From Rotaria socialis (taxonomy: Eukaryota > Rotifera > Eurotatoria > Philodinida > Philodinidae): a stretch of 64,000 nucleotides of DNA. Position 1 is the first letter of the stretch, and every line of letters starts with the position of its first letter. Both the position numbers and the translations under genes were made by a program. The stretch lies in NCBI GenBank assembly GCA_905331475.1, contig CAJNYU010002712.1, positions 1-64,000 on the forward strand. The letters run 5' to 3'. Under the pieces are notes generated by a model that worked only from the letters and a program-made list of their open reading frames with translations, did not search any database and was not told the origin of the DNA. Below are positions 1 through 10,400 of the stretch, piece after piece.

Positions 1-140
1 GTAATACGGGGCATACCAAACGGGTCATTGACGGCCCGTATACGGTCGTAACTCTGACGGTTACGGCCGTTTGCGGTATCGTGCACGGCTGTTTACGGCC
101 ACTGTAATGTTCGTCCTGGGAGGGCACGAAAGTCCTGCCC
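1..140. repeat. GC-rich palindromic island, cut by window edge
   Basis: A GC-rich patch in AT-rich surroundings, built from repeats of a TACGG / CCGTA-type motif and its reverse complement (TACGGCCGT-like cores recur at about 30-110). It probably continues left of the window, so its ends cannot be defined. It resembles in style, but not in motif, the islands at 4407, 32018, 35035, 38575 and 44634. Confidence 0.5.
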
Positions 141-1160
141 TGCCCTGTCGACATCTCTGATCCACAGCCAACGAACTCGAATACAAATGTGGATGATGTA
201 GTGAAGTATAGTGAGTCTTCTCTAATACATATTGAAAGTATATTATCTCAATTACAGATGGAACCGGTCTACTTTTTTCAGACCGGCACTTAACAGGAGA
301 GCGATTATCGATCAGTTAATCAGAAAAATCGAATGCCTCAATAAAATATTCATGTACAAACAACGCCTCGAGACATAGCCTAAAGTCGTTCAATATTCTA
401 TTCTATCTTGCGGACCACTTGGTTACCGATACCGTCGGCGATACAGTGTTTCTTCATTAGCAATAATCGTTTCATTAAGACCATTCTGGAAATCTATCGT
501 TAAATTAATCACTATATGATCCGAGAAATGAAGGTTGGTGATAGCTATTTTTCTGCTTGAACAGAATCAGAGAGAGATTTGTAAAAAAATAGATCAATTT
601 GACCAATTACATTGGTCAGACCGATGTCGATTTCATCTATGATCTCAATGCAAGTCACGTCATTGTTGAATGCAGAACTATGTTTTAATTGAACATATTT
701 TTCAAGAGCGGATACCTGAGTCTCAGGAGAGTTCGATTACATCAGTAGTAAAATGATTTTCAATGATAAAGTTTCTAATGTGATGATTATCCGACGACTT
801 TTGAGCATTGAATTTTATTCAAACATTAGAACTTGACACGTTTTCGCTTTAATGCTTTGTAAACTTCAGTTTTTCTTAGACTAAAATCAGTTTATTATCT
901 AGAATTACATGGTTAAATGAAAATTCAAAAAATATTTTCGTTCCAATCGTGATATTTCAAGGAAACGATCTTCTCGTCAAAAGAACACAAAATATAGTAG
1001 ACACATTTTTATCTAAAATTAAATGGTTCGCAATTGGTCCGAACAAAGTTTCATACTCTGTCATCCGTTGCACTGACCTAGCGTGAGACCAGCACTATAA
1101 TGTTCAATTATTTATTTGACTTTAACATCAAAGCTTCATTTGATACAGTTGTTCAGTATC
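141..1160. other. Intergenic, no gene seen
   Basis: AT-rich sequence without a credible coding exon on either strand. A short hairpin (GACCGG type) lies near 270-295. Nothing else could be supported. Confidence 0.5.
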
Positions 1161-1165
1161 GAAAA

Positions 1166-1363
1166 TGTTAGCGTCCATGATGGATCACTTGGGCGCTAAG
1201 CGATGATTAAGATGCGCCTTCTAGTCTAATCGGCTTAGGGCAACTGCCCGGATAGCAGGAGGTATGGGTTCGATTCCCATGAAGGTCATCTTTTTCATCG
1301 TTCTGTCACATAACATCAGTGACACTGCTTGTATCTTTCGTTCTATACATATGAGAGCTAACA
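1166..1363 (+). mobile_element. TG..CA element with internal tRNA-like Pol III promoter, copy 1
   Basis: A 198-bp element starting TGTTAGC and ending GCTAACA, flanked by a perfect 5-bp target duplication GAAAA (1161-1165 and 1364-1368). Inside, 1215-1288 is tRNA-like: box A TAGTCTAATCGG, a T-arm ATGGG-TTCGATT-CCCAT containing the box B consensus GGTTCGATTCC, and a TTTTT run just after it, as expected of a Pol III terminator. TG..CA ends with a 5-bp duplication are typical of LTRs inserted by an integrase, so this may be a solo LTR or a TRIM-like fossil. It carries no coding sequence. Confidence 0.72.
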
Positions 1364-1940
1364 GAAAAGAAACTGAATTTTTGTTAGAAAGAGCCGTATG
1401 AACCGTAGCAGCATTATTTTGTTCTCCTATTATGTTTTTCTCGTGAGAAAAACGTCCTAACCAATTTTTCATCTATGGACTACATGAAAAAGGTATGCGT
1501 CTTATAGCACTCAGCAGCACGCATGTGATCACTTATTTTACACCTGTTGTAATTATCATGTTAGAGTAAATTGAACATGTACTATGTGATCACTGAATTT
1601 TCTTAAGCGTCATAATTGTTGCAATTTTTATATTTTCTTTCCATTACTGTTGATATTTAATAATACTAGGATATTCGATATCTAATAATATCCGACTTCA
1701 AATATAATGACATCCTCCAAAGTTATATTCAACTATTTGATTGACAGGGACACTTAATCTTGATTCCATGTTTGAGTCGAAAATTGTATGCAATAAGAAA
1801 AAGTCAAAGTCGGGCATTTTTGTTCATAAAACTCTTTCTATTGATAAATGATGTTTATATTTGTCAACTACGATAGAACATAATATGGTATATGAATACC
1901 TATTACCATTTTTCCAGTCACAGTAGTATTCGCATACTTA

Positions 1941-4301
1941 CGAGGAAAGGTCCCTGGGTGTTTCTTTGGGATTTCGATGAAACCTATGTGGGTTTGTAAA
2001 GTCAAGTGTTAATATCTCAAATATAGCAAAATTAGCGGCTGAGATTAATCCGTTGCAAAATTTCGAATAAAAACATTTTTCGCTTAGAACCCTGAGGGAG
2101 AACACAGGTGAAATTTTTACACTAAAAAAAGTTGACAAAAAATTGAAATACTGATGAGTCGGCTCCGTTTTTTAACGCTGATTCTAAATATGTTATTGGT
2201 TTTCACTAATGCTGTACTTCTCTCACCGAAAATTGCCAATTATTTGTCAAAAAAAACTAGAAAATGGTATCGTAACATTAGTCTTTCAGGAAGTTCGTAA
2301 ATTACGAATAATTTTGTAGTTTAAAAGCTGCATGGTTTTATAGCATTTCAAAAGCTCTATCGATTGATTTACGGAGAATTACATGAACCGAATGATGTGA
2401 TTCTCTATCGGCCATCAAACAACTAGCAGAACAGAATTTTCATTTAATTTACCACCGATCGACAATCAAATGACAAATAAGAGACATGAATAAACTTTTC
2501 TCGATAAACTTATGTTGAAATGAATCTATCTANTAGAATTCAATGCTCCATTCCATGAAAGCATCCCGAGATCCATGTGGTGGCGTTGTGAAAATATATC
2601 AGCAAAATACTTCACAATTTTTTACGAATGTAAATTTAGGATATTGTTAATATTTATTAATTTTCATGAAAACGTGATTACACCTTTGAATCGTTTAGTA
2701 TGAGCTCATGGAAGTGAATAGGAAAGTCTTCGATCTACAACGTTTTACGCACACAGCAGGAAATCCTAAGAAAGCTTAATAAAAAAGCTGTTAGCGCAAT
2801 CCCTTCGGGATTAAAATGTGAAACACGACGTAACTGTTAATCTTATAACAAAAGAGTATTCTTCTATCTATTTCTGGACTCTTTCTTTCGTTATGCTTAA
2901 ATGCATCATCTACAAGTGGAAAACGGTATCAGCTGATCAATTCTATTGATATTCTAGCGCTATCTGGCACTTGCTTGTACGATGATAGGGTCCATCACAG
3001 TCTACGATGACATCTAGAGGTGTCTATCAAGGTCTATCATAGCCATAGCCCCACCTCTCTATCCTTCCTGTACTTCTAATAACGTTTGTGATGAATCCAA
3101 AGCCTGTCTCTCAAGGTCTGTGAAGGCTAATTCATTAATAAGACTGTAATTAGCTAATTAATTAAAACGTCTGTGGAAGGTATTCAAATTATTCTCTTAA
3201 CTCGTGAACTTTTTTGCGCCGATCTGTAACGGTCTGAGGGGGGAGGGGGTGGTGGGTGCAAATTTCCACCCTAAACACTTCAACACTCCTTTCAGGTCGT
3301 GTTTCACAAAAATGTGATTTATTACTATTCATCTCAATATATGAATAGAACCGTGTGACAAAGGCACGAAGAAAACTCAACTCGCCCGCAAGACTTGATA
3401 CGCACACTTTGATTGTTTTATATATATGTATGTCTATAAACTAGGCCGACATCCTTTCTTTCTTTCTTTAGTCATCTATTTTGTCACTGTCACCCATGTA
3501 AATATCCCCACTTTATCAAGTAGAAAATACTTATGCCGCAGAAAATATCTTACAATTAACATTATCTTCTTTGCTACGACCCGTCTTCCTTACTTTTCCT
3601 TTCACACCCACCACGTTTCGTAGCGACCGATATGGGTTGGGTGATTTCTCAATCGAATCTTACACTGGGCACGCCGGCATTGTGCATCATTGGATGGAGC
3701 ATGAAATTTTAGATAGATTCATTTCAACATAAGTTTATCGAGAAAAGTTTATTCATGTCTCTTATTTGTCATTTGATTGTCGATCGGTGGTAAATTAAAT
3801 GAAAATTCTGTTCTGCTAGTTGTTTGATGGCCGATAGAGAATCACATCATTCGGTTCATGTAATTCTCCGTAAATCAATCGATAGAGCTTTTGAAATGCT
3901 ATAAAACCATGCAGCTTTTAAACTACAAAATTATTCGTAATTTACGAACTTCCTGAAAGACTAATGTTACGATACCATTTTCTAGTTTTTTTTGACAAAT
4001 AATTGGCAATTTTCGGTGAGAGAAGTACAGCATTAGTGAAAACCAATAACATATTTAGAATCAGCGTTAAAAAACGGAGCCGACTCATCAGTATTTCAAT
4101 TTTTTGTCAACTTTTTTTAGTGTAAAAATTTCACCTGTGTTCTCCCTCAGGGTTCTAAGCGAAAAATGTTTTTATTCGAAATTTTGCAACGGATTAATCT
4201 CAGCCGCTAATTTTGCTATATTTGAGATATTAACACTTGACTTTACAAACCCACATAGGTTTCATCGAAATCCCAGAGAAACACCCAGGGACCTTCCCTC
4301 G
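1941..4301. mobile_element. Long-arm foldback DNA element (noncoding, 2.36 kb)
   Basis: Two inverted arms of about 600 bp (1941 to about 2560, and about 3685 to 4301) are almost identical in reverse complement. The ends are CGAGG...CCTCG and the element is flanked by TTA on both sides (1938-1940, 4302-4304). A 3-bp TTA duplication fits PIF/Harbinger-type (TWA) insertion, but no transposase is present, so the family call is tentative. The roughly 1.1-kb centre has no convincing ORF. One ambiguous base (n) lies at 2533 in the left arm. The near-identity of the arms suggests a young insertion or arm-to-arm conversion. Confidence 0.75.
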
Positions 4302-4325
4302 TTAGTCAAGTTGGAATTGATCTAT

Positions 4326-4369
4326 GCCACCTGATGAGACCCTTCAGCAAGGTCGAAACCGGTCGTGGC
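4326..4369 (+). ncRNA. Type I hammerhead ribozyme, copy A
   Basis: All conserved parts are present in order. Stem I is GCCAC (4326-4330) with GTGGC (4365-4369). The core CTGATGA is at 4331-4337, stem II is GACC..GGTC around a CTTCAGCAA loop, and GAAA is at 4355-4358. Stem III is the minimal palindrome ACCGGT, followed by the cleavage triplet GTC, with the cut expected after 4364. Stem III this short usually needs a dimer for good self-cleavage. The motif starts 22 bases beyond the TTA that closes the foldback element. Confidence 0.8.
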
Positions 4370-4406
4370 AGCTGTTCATTTCGAAAATTTCAGGTGTCAT
4401 AAGTAG

Positions 4407-4556
4407 TTCAAGGGTCGGGTCCAGGTGTGAGATCATACCCGGAACCGAACCGGAATACTTTTTCTACCCGGCGCCCGAATCAACCTGGCGAATTCGACCC
4501 GGACCCATATCCAGGTCTGGTTCGGTTTCGGGTACCCGGCCGGGTTGCAGTACTCT
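4407..4556. repeat. GC-rich palindromic island (CCCGG/ACCGG motif)
   Basis: Dense repeats of ACCCGG, AACCGG and their reverse complements CCGGGT and CCGGTT, with self-complementary stretches such as TACCCGGCCGGGT. There is no coding signal, and the ends were not resolved. It lies directly after the hammerhead copy at 4326. Confidence 0.5.
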
Positions 4557-4794
4557 ACTCTAGACTTGAATTTATGTCAATTCAAGTGTAAAATAAATTA
4601 TGACGGAAACTAGTGCCATATTAGTGGTAAATATCTAGTTAAATCTTGCTAAACATGATATTCTGTCATGAACATTTCAGTTTTATGTTTTTGTCTATAT
4701 TTGAGTGTTAATAAGTGGACCTTTATGTGTTGACTAATATTACAGTGAAATAAGTTTGAAAAAAATTGCTATAATGGATTTTTCCAGTTCCCAT

Positions 4795-4960
4795 GAGGCG
4801 CGGCCGCCTATCAGGCTCGCCTCTTTAATAAAGAGAGCATGGGCGGCCGCGCCGCCCATCAAAAAGTCTCCTTGGCGACGACGGCGTCCGCCAAGATTTT
4901 GTAACTTGTGCAGTCCTCCGCGCCGCCCCCGCCTCGGTTTTTAGGCGCGGCGCACATCTC
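4795..4960. repeat. Very GC-rich island with GGCGCGGCC motifs
   Basis: A sharp GC-rich block with repeated GCGGCCGC and GGCGCGGC and inverted matches between them, starting near GAGGCGCGGCC and ending near TTTAGGCGCGGCGC. Overlapping reading frames on both strands are a by-product of composition. It may be another palindromic micro-element; no target duplication was found. Confidence 0.4.
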
Positions 4961-5249
4961 TGTACCATATCTGCGTTTGAAAAATCGTGTATCAGAATCA
5001 TGTGACATCTATTGAACTGCAAAGACATTGCATGAATTTTTATTTAACAAACCACCACCATTAGAGGAAACAGAAAGACAAAAAAGAAAAAAAGAAATAT
5101 TACCTTCTTATTTTCTTTTCTATTGCACAATTTTCCCCAACGTTTCACTTTTTTGCCTGTAATCCTATTGCAATTTACGTTCAGATTCTATAGATCTGTT
5201 GAAAAATATTTTTTCTGTTGAGTACATGGATTAAATGTCTGCTAATATA

Positions 5250-5573
5250 AGAAGTTATGCAGCAAGGAGTTTAATAATTCATTAAGACAAGATTAGATCG
5301 TGGTGATCATAATAGTTAACATCTATGTTAGATCGTGGTGATCTATGTTATATCACTTGTTAGATCGTGATGCCGGAAAAAGAGATTATGAAGAATATCA
5401 AAAAATAGTTCTGATGATGACTTAAGGTCGAAAGCTCAACTGAAACGTAAAGAGAGAAAAAAGAAAAAAAGAATTTGTTTTTTCATCAAATGAATTTCTA
5501 TTGTTCATTTATTATTTTATTTTATATATTTTTTTAAAAGAAATAAAACTTAACTCATTGCTGCATAACTTCT
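5250..5573. mobile_element. Tc1/mariner-type MITE (324 bp)
   Basis: Perfect 16-bp terminal inverted repeats AGAAGTTATGCAGCAA...TTGCTGCATAACTTCT are flanked by TA on both sides (5248-5249, 5574-5575), the Tc1/mariner target site. It has no coding capacity. The interior carries a repeated TTAGATCGTGGTGAT unit near 5290-5345 and a hammerhead-like core at 5406-5442. Confidence 0.78.
5406..5442 (+). ncRNA. Possible minimal hammerhead motif inside a MITE
   Basis: Stem I TAGTT/AACTG (one G-U pair), core CTGATGA (5411-5417), a short stem II GAC-TTAAG-GTC, GAAA (5430-5433), then an AGCT palindrome as minimal stem III and a CTC cleavage triplet ending at 5437. An extra U before stem II departs from the consensus and weakens the call. 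It may be inactive or coincidental. Confidence 0.35.
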
Positions 5574-6076
5574 TAGAATATTTTTTCATTCTGTTTGAAT
5601 ACCAACTCGTTTTGATTCTTTTAGATAATCATTTACAATTTTTGTCTTTGATATGAATTAATCTATTAAGAAGAAAAGATAAGCAAAATTATTTTCAATA
5701 ATAAAATAGATCATATTTTAAAAATTGAAATCAGACAAAAAGACCGACCTAACAAACAAACAAATTTCTTTTCAAGCACGAAGCAATCTGATTGGTTGTA
5801 TGTGTCATTTCTAAAACACTATCATACTAGCTTTTTTAAAATTTTAATGTGCTTCAATCAAAGAATATTTCATTTATATATTAATACAAGAAATGAGCAG
5901 GTTGAATAAGGATATCAACGGTATGCAATCAGTAATTGAAGTATTTTATTCTATTTTAAGAAATCTCGATTGCTGATAAAATCGATATGATTTTTATAGA
6001 TTCGTTTAAGATAGAAAAGAAGATTAATGACAATAAAAATTAAACATCTACAACTGATAAAAGCTTCTGCTAACAT

Positions 6077-7030
6077 TTAAGATTCAGCATTTATGATTTC
6101 TAGTTCGTCTGTTTTAACTTCATTTTCATTACTAGATGGAATATTCGTATTATCTTTTAATTTATTTTTAATCCAATTTTCCGATAATTAATTGTTCAGC
6201 ATGATATACTATCAATGGTAGTGAAAGTAAACCAGTAAGAGCTTGATTTGTATCACCATATAAAGCATTGATTACTGAAATTCCCATAGCTAAAGTTTTA
6301 CTTGCACTATAAAACATAATTGCTGCAGAATCTTTTTCAGAAAATTGCCAATAAATTATATGATCTTGTGTTTCGATCGTTTTAAACGATCCCATAGAAC
6401 AACAAGTAGAAAGTACGGACTATACAAGTGTTAACAAAATTAAACTACTCAATTCAGAAAAATAAAATTTTTTTCGTATATCTATTACTGTTTTTATCCA
6501 TAATAAATGAATTGCTTGTCCAATAAATAAACGAAGTAAAACAGTTAAACTTAACGTTTCAATAGCATGACCATAATCTAATTTTTCATAAACCACAGTA
6601 TCATAGCTGGTGAAAGAAAAATACCTAAAATATTACCAATTATTGTATTTAATAATGCAGCATATTCATTGCCTAAATCATTCTTAGTCATAATAACATT
6701 TTTAGCAATTGTTATAAACGTTGAAGCCATTATAATCATACCAAAAATCAATGTTTTATTCATAGACGTATTTAATAAAAATAGTGTTAAATAATAAACT
6801 AAAAATAGAACGACTATTAGGCTGTAGATTTGAGTAAGACTATGAAGAATTTCTTTCGCAAGTTGCCTTGTTCGCAGAGATAAACCACTAAGAAAGAAAA
6901 CTGATATCACGCAGGCATATTTTACAGTCCGTTTGGAACGAATATGACCACCCATTTTGTCTAGATTTGGAAAAATATATGCCATACAGATTGAAAAAAC
7001 CAAGTCAATAAGAAATCAATATTTTCGATC
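6077..7030 (-). pseudogene. SLC10A7-like sodium/bile-acid cotransporter family, decayed
   Basis: Translation in pieces matches the SLC10A7 (P7) branch of the bile acid:sodium symporter family. It contains an N-terminal helix ending WFL-type (W replaced by TGA near 7015), then YACVISVFFLSGLSLRT (family: IFFNSGLSLKT), GNEYAALLNTIIGNILGI, and a C-terminal LSLPLIVYHAEQLIIG (family: SVPLLIYHPAQILLG). The hydrophobic helices are still clear. The frame is broken by that TGA, a one-base shift in a poly-A run near 6577, a TAG near 6428 and a further shift near 6175, after which about 33 more residues are open. No introns are seen across the match, although animal homologues are usually multi-exon. It could be a retro-copy or a decayed member of a duplicate pair; homopolymer sequencing errors could explain some shifts but not the stops. 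Confidence 0.75.
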
Positions 7031-7057
7031 AATTGACAATATTTTAGCTATACATGA

Positions 7058-7312
7058 TTAATCTGATGTCTTTTTTGTTTTCTCCTGTTGATTCTTCAAA
7101 TATTTATCAACAGTTGAAAACATTTTCGACAGACAGTACAAACAGACAAGCTTCGGATTATAAATCGCACAGGTCTGAGGTGAATCAACGAAAGATGTAC
7201 CATCTAATGGAATACTATCCGAGATAATAACAATGATTGAAGCATTTGGTTTATCGATAATATATTCTTTTAATTCATTCGAATTTGCAAATTTATTTAT
7301 AAACTTCTTCAT
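7058..7312 (-). CDS. Small ORF, 84 residues, unrecognised
   Basis: An ATG-started reading frame with a central IIVIISDSIPLDGTSF segment and several Cys residues (CAIYNPKLVCLYC). It lies just upstream of the transporter remnant on the same strand but in a different frame. No family is recognised and it may be noncoding. Confidence 0.2.
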   Translation of the reverse strand: MKKFINKFANSNELKEYIIDKPNASIIVIISDSIPLDGTSFVDSPQTCAIYNPKLVCLYCLSKMFSTVDKYLKNQQEKTKKTSD

Positions 7313-7577
7313 TTCAAATTGTGCTTCATCACATGAATCTTCAAGTTAAACAAGTGTAAATAAATCTTCGTATTTTTTTCAATTGACATTTTTTTAGATA
7401 AAAATACTAATCTAAAAAATATCCTAAATATATGTTTGCTTTTCTGAAATGAAAAACAATCTCTCATTCAGTATAGCAATGCAGAGATTAAGGTACGTTC
7501 ATATACAGATACAGTTATGCTTTTCTCTTCTATCATATCGTGTACGGTAAAATTTGGGGTGTGGGTGTGAATAAGCT

Positions 7578-7621
7578 GCCATGACTAGTTTCGACCTTGC
7601 TAAAGGGTCTCATCAGATGGC
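7578..7621 (-). ncRNA. Type I hammerhead ribozyme, copy B
   Basis: Read on the minus strand: stem I GCCAT/ATGGC, core CTGATGA, stem II GACC..GGTC, GAAA, palindromic stem III ACTAGT and cleavage triplet GTC. It has the same length (44 nt) as the copy at 4326. Stem I has changed on both sides (C-G to T-A), and stem III changed from ACCGGT to ACTAGT while staying palindromic, so pairing is conserved rather than sequence. Just downstream on the ribozyme strand lies CACACCCACACCCC, the complement of a TGTGGG-type repeat (about 7555-7570). Confidence 0.82.
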
Positions 7622-9491
7622 TTAATTATTCTGAATTATTCTTAAACGAAAATTCAAAACAAATTATAAAATCTTCAAGAATTTACAAGATTATTTCTAA
7701 AATTGTAATAGAAGAATTAAATAATAAAGCATTATTCTGCTGATGATCGTTATTGAATAAGTGATATTGCTCTGGTTGGTTTCGGTATGTTCGAATTGAT
7801 TTTTTTTTGTAGTTTTTCCGTTGGTTGGGTTATGTTGTTGTTCCAGTGGATAGATGCAGTATGATTGTTTTATTTCATATGAAGCAGGTTGAAAGAGTAC
7901 TGATATTTCGCTATTTGTTGTTGGTGTTTTCTTATATCATTATTGAGTCTTGAGAAATATGTAATGGTCGTATTTATAGTATCTGAAACAGAAAGGAAAT
8001 CAATTTTGAAATAGTGATTTATATTCGATTGTTTGTTTTAGATCTTTTTCTAAATGTTCTCTTTTGGAAACTATTGAAGCTGATTTCTTGTTCTGAAAAG
8101 AAGAAACAAATATTTTTCTCTAGTCTTGATATTTCGAAAAGGTTCTATAAGATTTCATTAACTTTATTATTATGTTCATGTAACAATCGATTTATGAACA
8201 TATATCAGAAAAGAGCTGTTAAGTTTTAATAAATTTTTCAAATATCAATTTAATTATCTATTTAAAAAGAAATTACAAAATATTATTTGCTATTATACTT
8301 TTGCTTTTCAAATATTCATTAGCTGAACGTGTATTCAGATAATATATCTCATTTATATACAAATCTAATAGATTGAACTAGAATTACAACGATTCTTTTC
8401 TTCACTTAAAAAAAAACTTCAAAGTCATTTTTTCATCTCGATGAACAGTTTTGTGTTGATGCAAATACATCAATTAAGAAAATCATTAGAAAAGATAAAT
8501 TTCAGATCGTGTAGAAATGTTCATAAATGAGCGATATACGCACACCTACAACATACAACGCGGGCAGCATGTAATACAAAAACAATGATGGACACATCAT
8601 TTGAAGATCACTAAAAAATTTTGCTTTTTTACCAACTTTTTTTTCTCGTACTTATTTCGTTATTTTTTTTTTTTAAAGAAGTATTTTATTTATCAACAAT
8701 TACAGATGTCCAACAAGAGACAAATACAAGTTCATAAAAAAAAAATTATTTTATAAGAATATATTACTAAATATGAACCTGATTGAAGGATATCTATTTT
8801 TGTGCATATCTTTAATTCCAAGTTAGAGAAATCCTAACATTCTACTTATTCTAATCATAATCATTTCATTTTGAGTTAGAAGGTTTTGACATTTAAATCA
8901 TAGATATGTGCATTATTGAGAATTTTCTAAGAGACGTCTAGATTTGTCTTAACTATCGACTTCGAAGTATTGAGTAGTCACAAAAACATTGTTTCCATCG
9001 TGCGTTTATTTTCGATTTCTCTAATACGACTTGACGACTCGTAATTTATCGAAGTTTCGATTACTTGAAGACAACAAGTCAATTGAAATATCGAGTGTTT
9101 GGTGTGACACACATATTGACAAGCATAATTTTTATTTTTCGTTTTAATTTAGTTTACATAAAAAGTCTTAGAAATTTTGTTTTTGAATGCTTGTTTTTTA
9201 CTCTTATTGCATAATCTTTTTAGAAAATTTTGATTTTCTACAGGTGTTTTCACGTAGTTTGATCATTGAAACAATATTATTTATTATTTACAACTAGAAC
9301 AACGATAGAAATATGTTTACAGTTCTCATAAATAAAACATAATGAATTCACTTTTGTGACGCCTCAAATTTTCTGAGCTTTTGATTAACTCTGATTTTCG
9401 ATTACTTGTTGACAAAGAATGTTCATGGAATCATTTAAAACTATCGTTTTATTTTTTAATCGTCGAAATTACTGAGACAGTTGAATATTAC
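7622..9491. other. Intergenic, AT-rich, no gene seen
   Basis: Long AT-rich tract with homopolymer runs (for example poly-T near 8660) and only short chance frames. No element ends or exons could be supported. Confidence 0.45.
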
Positions 9492-9683
9492 TGTTAGCGT
9501 CAGTGATGATACAGGCTGCCGCTAAACGGAGATTAAGTTGGTCCTTCTTGTCTAACTGGATTAGGACATCTGCCCGAATAGCAGAAGGTTTAGGTTCGAG
9601 TCCCACGAAGATCACTTTTTCTCTATTCTATTTTACCTATATATTTCCTTTCCTTTCCCTATGACTCACATATGTAGCTAACA
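9492..9683 (+). mobile_element. TG..CA element with tRNA-like Pol III promoter, copy 2
   Basis: A 192-bp copy starting TGTTAGCG and ending GCTAACA. The tRNA-like core is 9541-9614: anticodon-type stem TCTGC/GCAGA, box B GGTTCGAGTCC and a following T5 run. The flanks (ATTAC versus AGCAA) do not match, so the original duplication has been lost or this end recombined. It is more diverged from copies 1 and 3 than they are from each other. Confidence 0.65.
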
Positions 9684-10400
9684 AGCAACATAGGTCGTAG
9701 CTTAAATGAAATGGCTGTTAAGATGAAATCGTTATAAAGTAAACCATTTCTGCAAAACATTGCAAAAAAAAACTCATGAAAAATATCTGTCATTCCCATG
9801 AAATTTTGTTTGTAATATGTGATTTGAATAGAGGGACCTCAAATCTATAACAGAGCTGATTAATTTTAAAATGATTTCGTCTCATACTCTTTTGAATGGT
9901 GAAAATCGTATCTCTTTAGCTCTTTCATGTCTTGAGTTATTGCAAAAATTGCTACGACCATTCTTTTAACAGACAATAGTGTGAAAAGAAAATATTTTGT
10001 TCATGCCGATGACATTACCCTACCGAATGTAATTGAGGGTACTAAAATGTACCAAACATAAAAATAGAACGACAAGTATATCAGATAATAACGGAACAAA
10101 ATACACACGAATACTTAATTTCCCTCAAATAAGCAGAAAATGACAACGAGAAAAAATGACTGATTTATCATTACTGTTCAATGAACTCGGATGTTTTCAC
10201 ACATTTATGCATTGTTTTCGATGAACATTTCATGGAATCAATAAACACTCGACATTGCCTATTGAAAGGTAATGGAATTCTAAGAGAATAATCGATAAAA
10301 AGATTTCATTATGATTGCAATAACTAAAATTTGTATCATGAATTTTTTAATCTGAAACAATATGAAGGTTACTTGCAAGATGCCTTCTCGATTACTCTAT
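9684..10400. other. Intergenic between two element copies
   Basis: AT-rich sequence with no exon or RNA gene that could be supported. Confidence 0.45.

Noticed and set aside
1215-1288. Functional tRNA gene
   Set aside because: The acceptor stem is imperfect, the anticodon loop lacks U33, and the same core recurs within longer repeats that have matching ends and target duplications.
2148-2180. CTGATGAG in the foldback arm as a hammerhead
   Set aside because: No GAAA box or matching stem I/III follows at the right distance; the mirrored copy in the other arm is the same.
4795-4960. CpG-island promoter
   Set aside because: No gene starts nearby on either strand, and the block is built of repeated palindromic GC motifs like other islands here.
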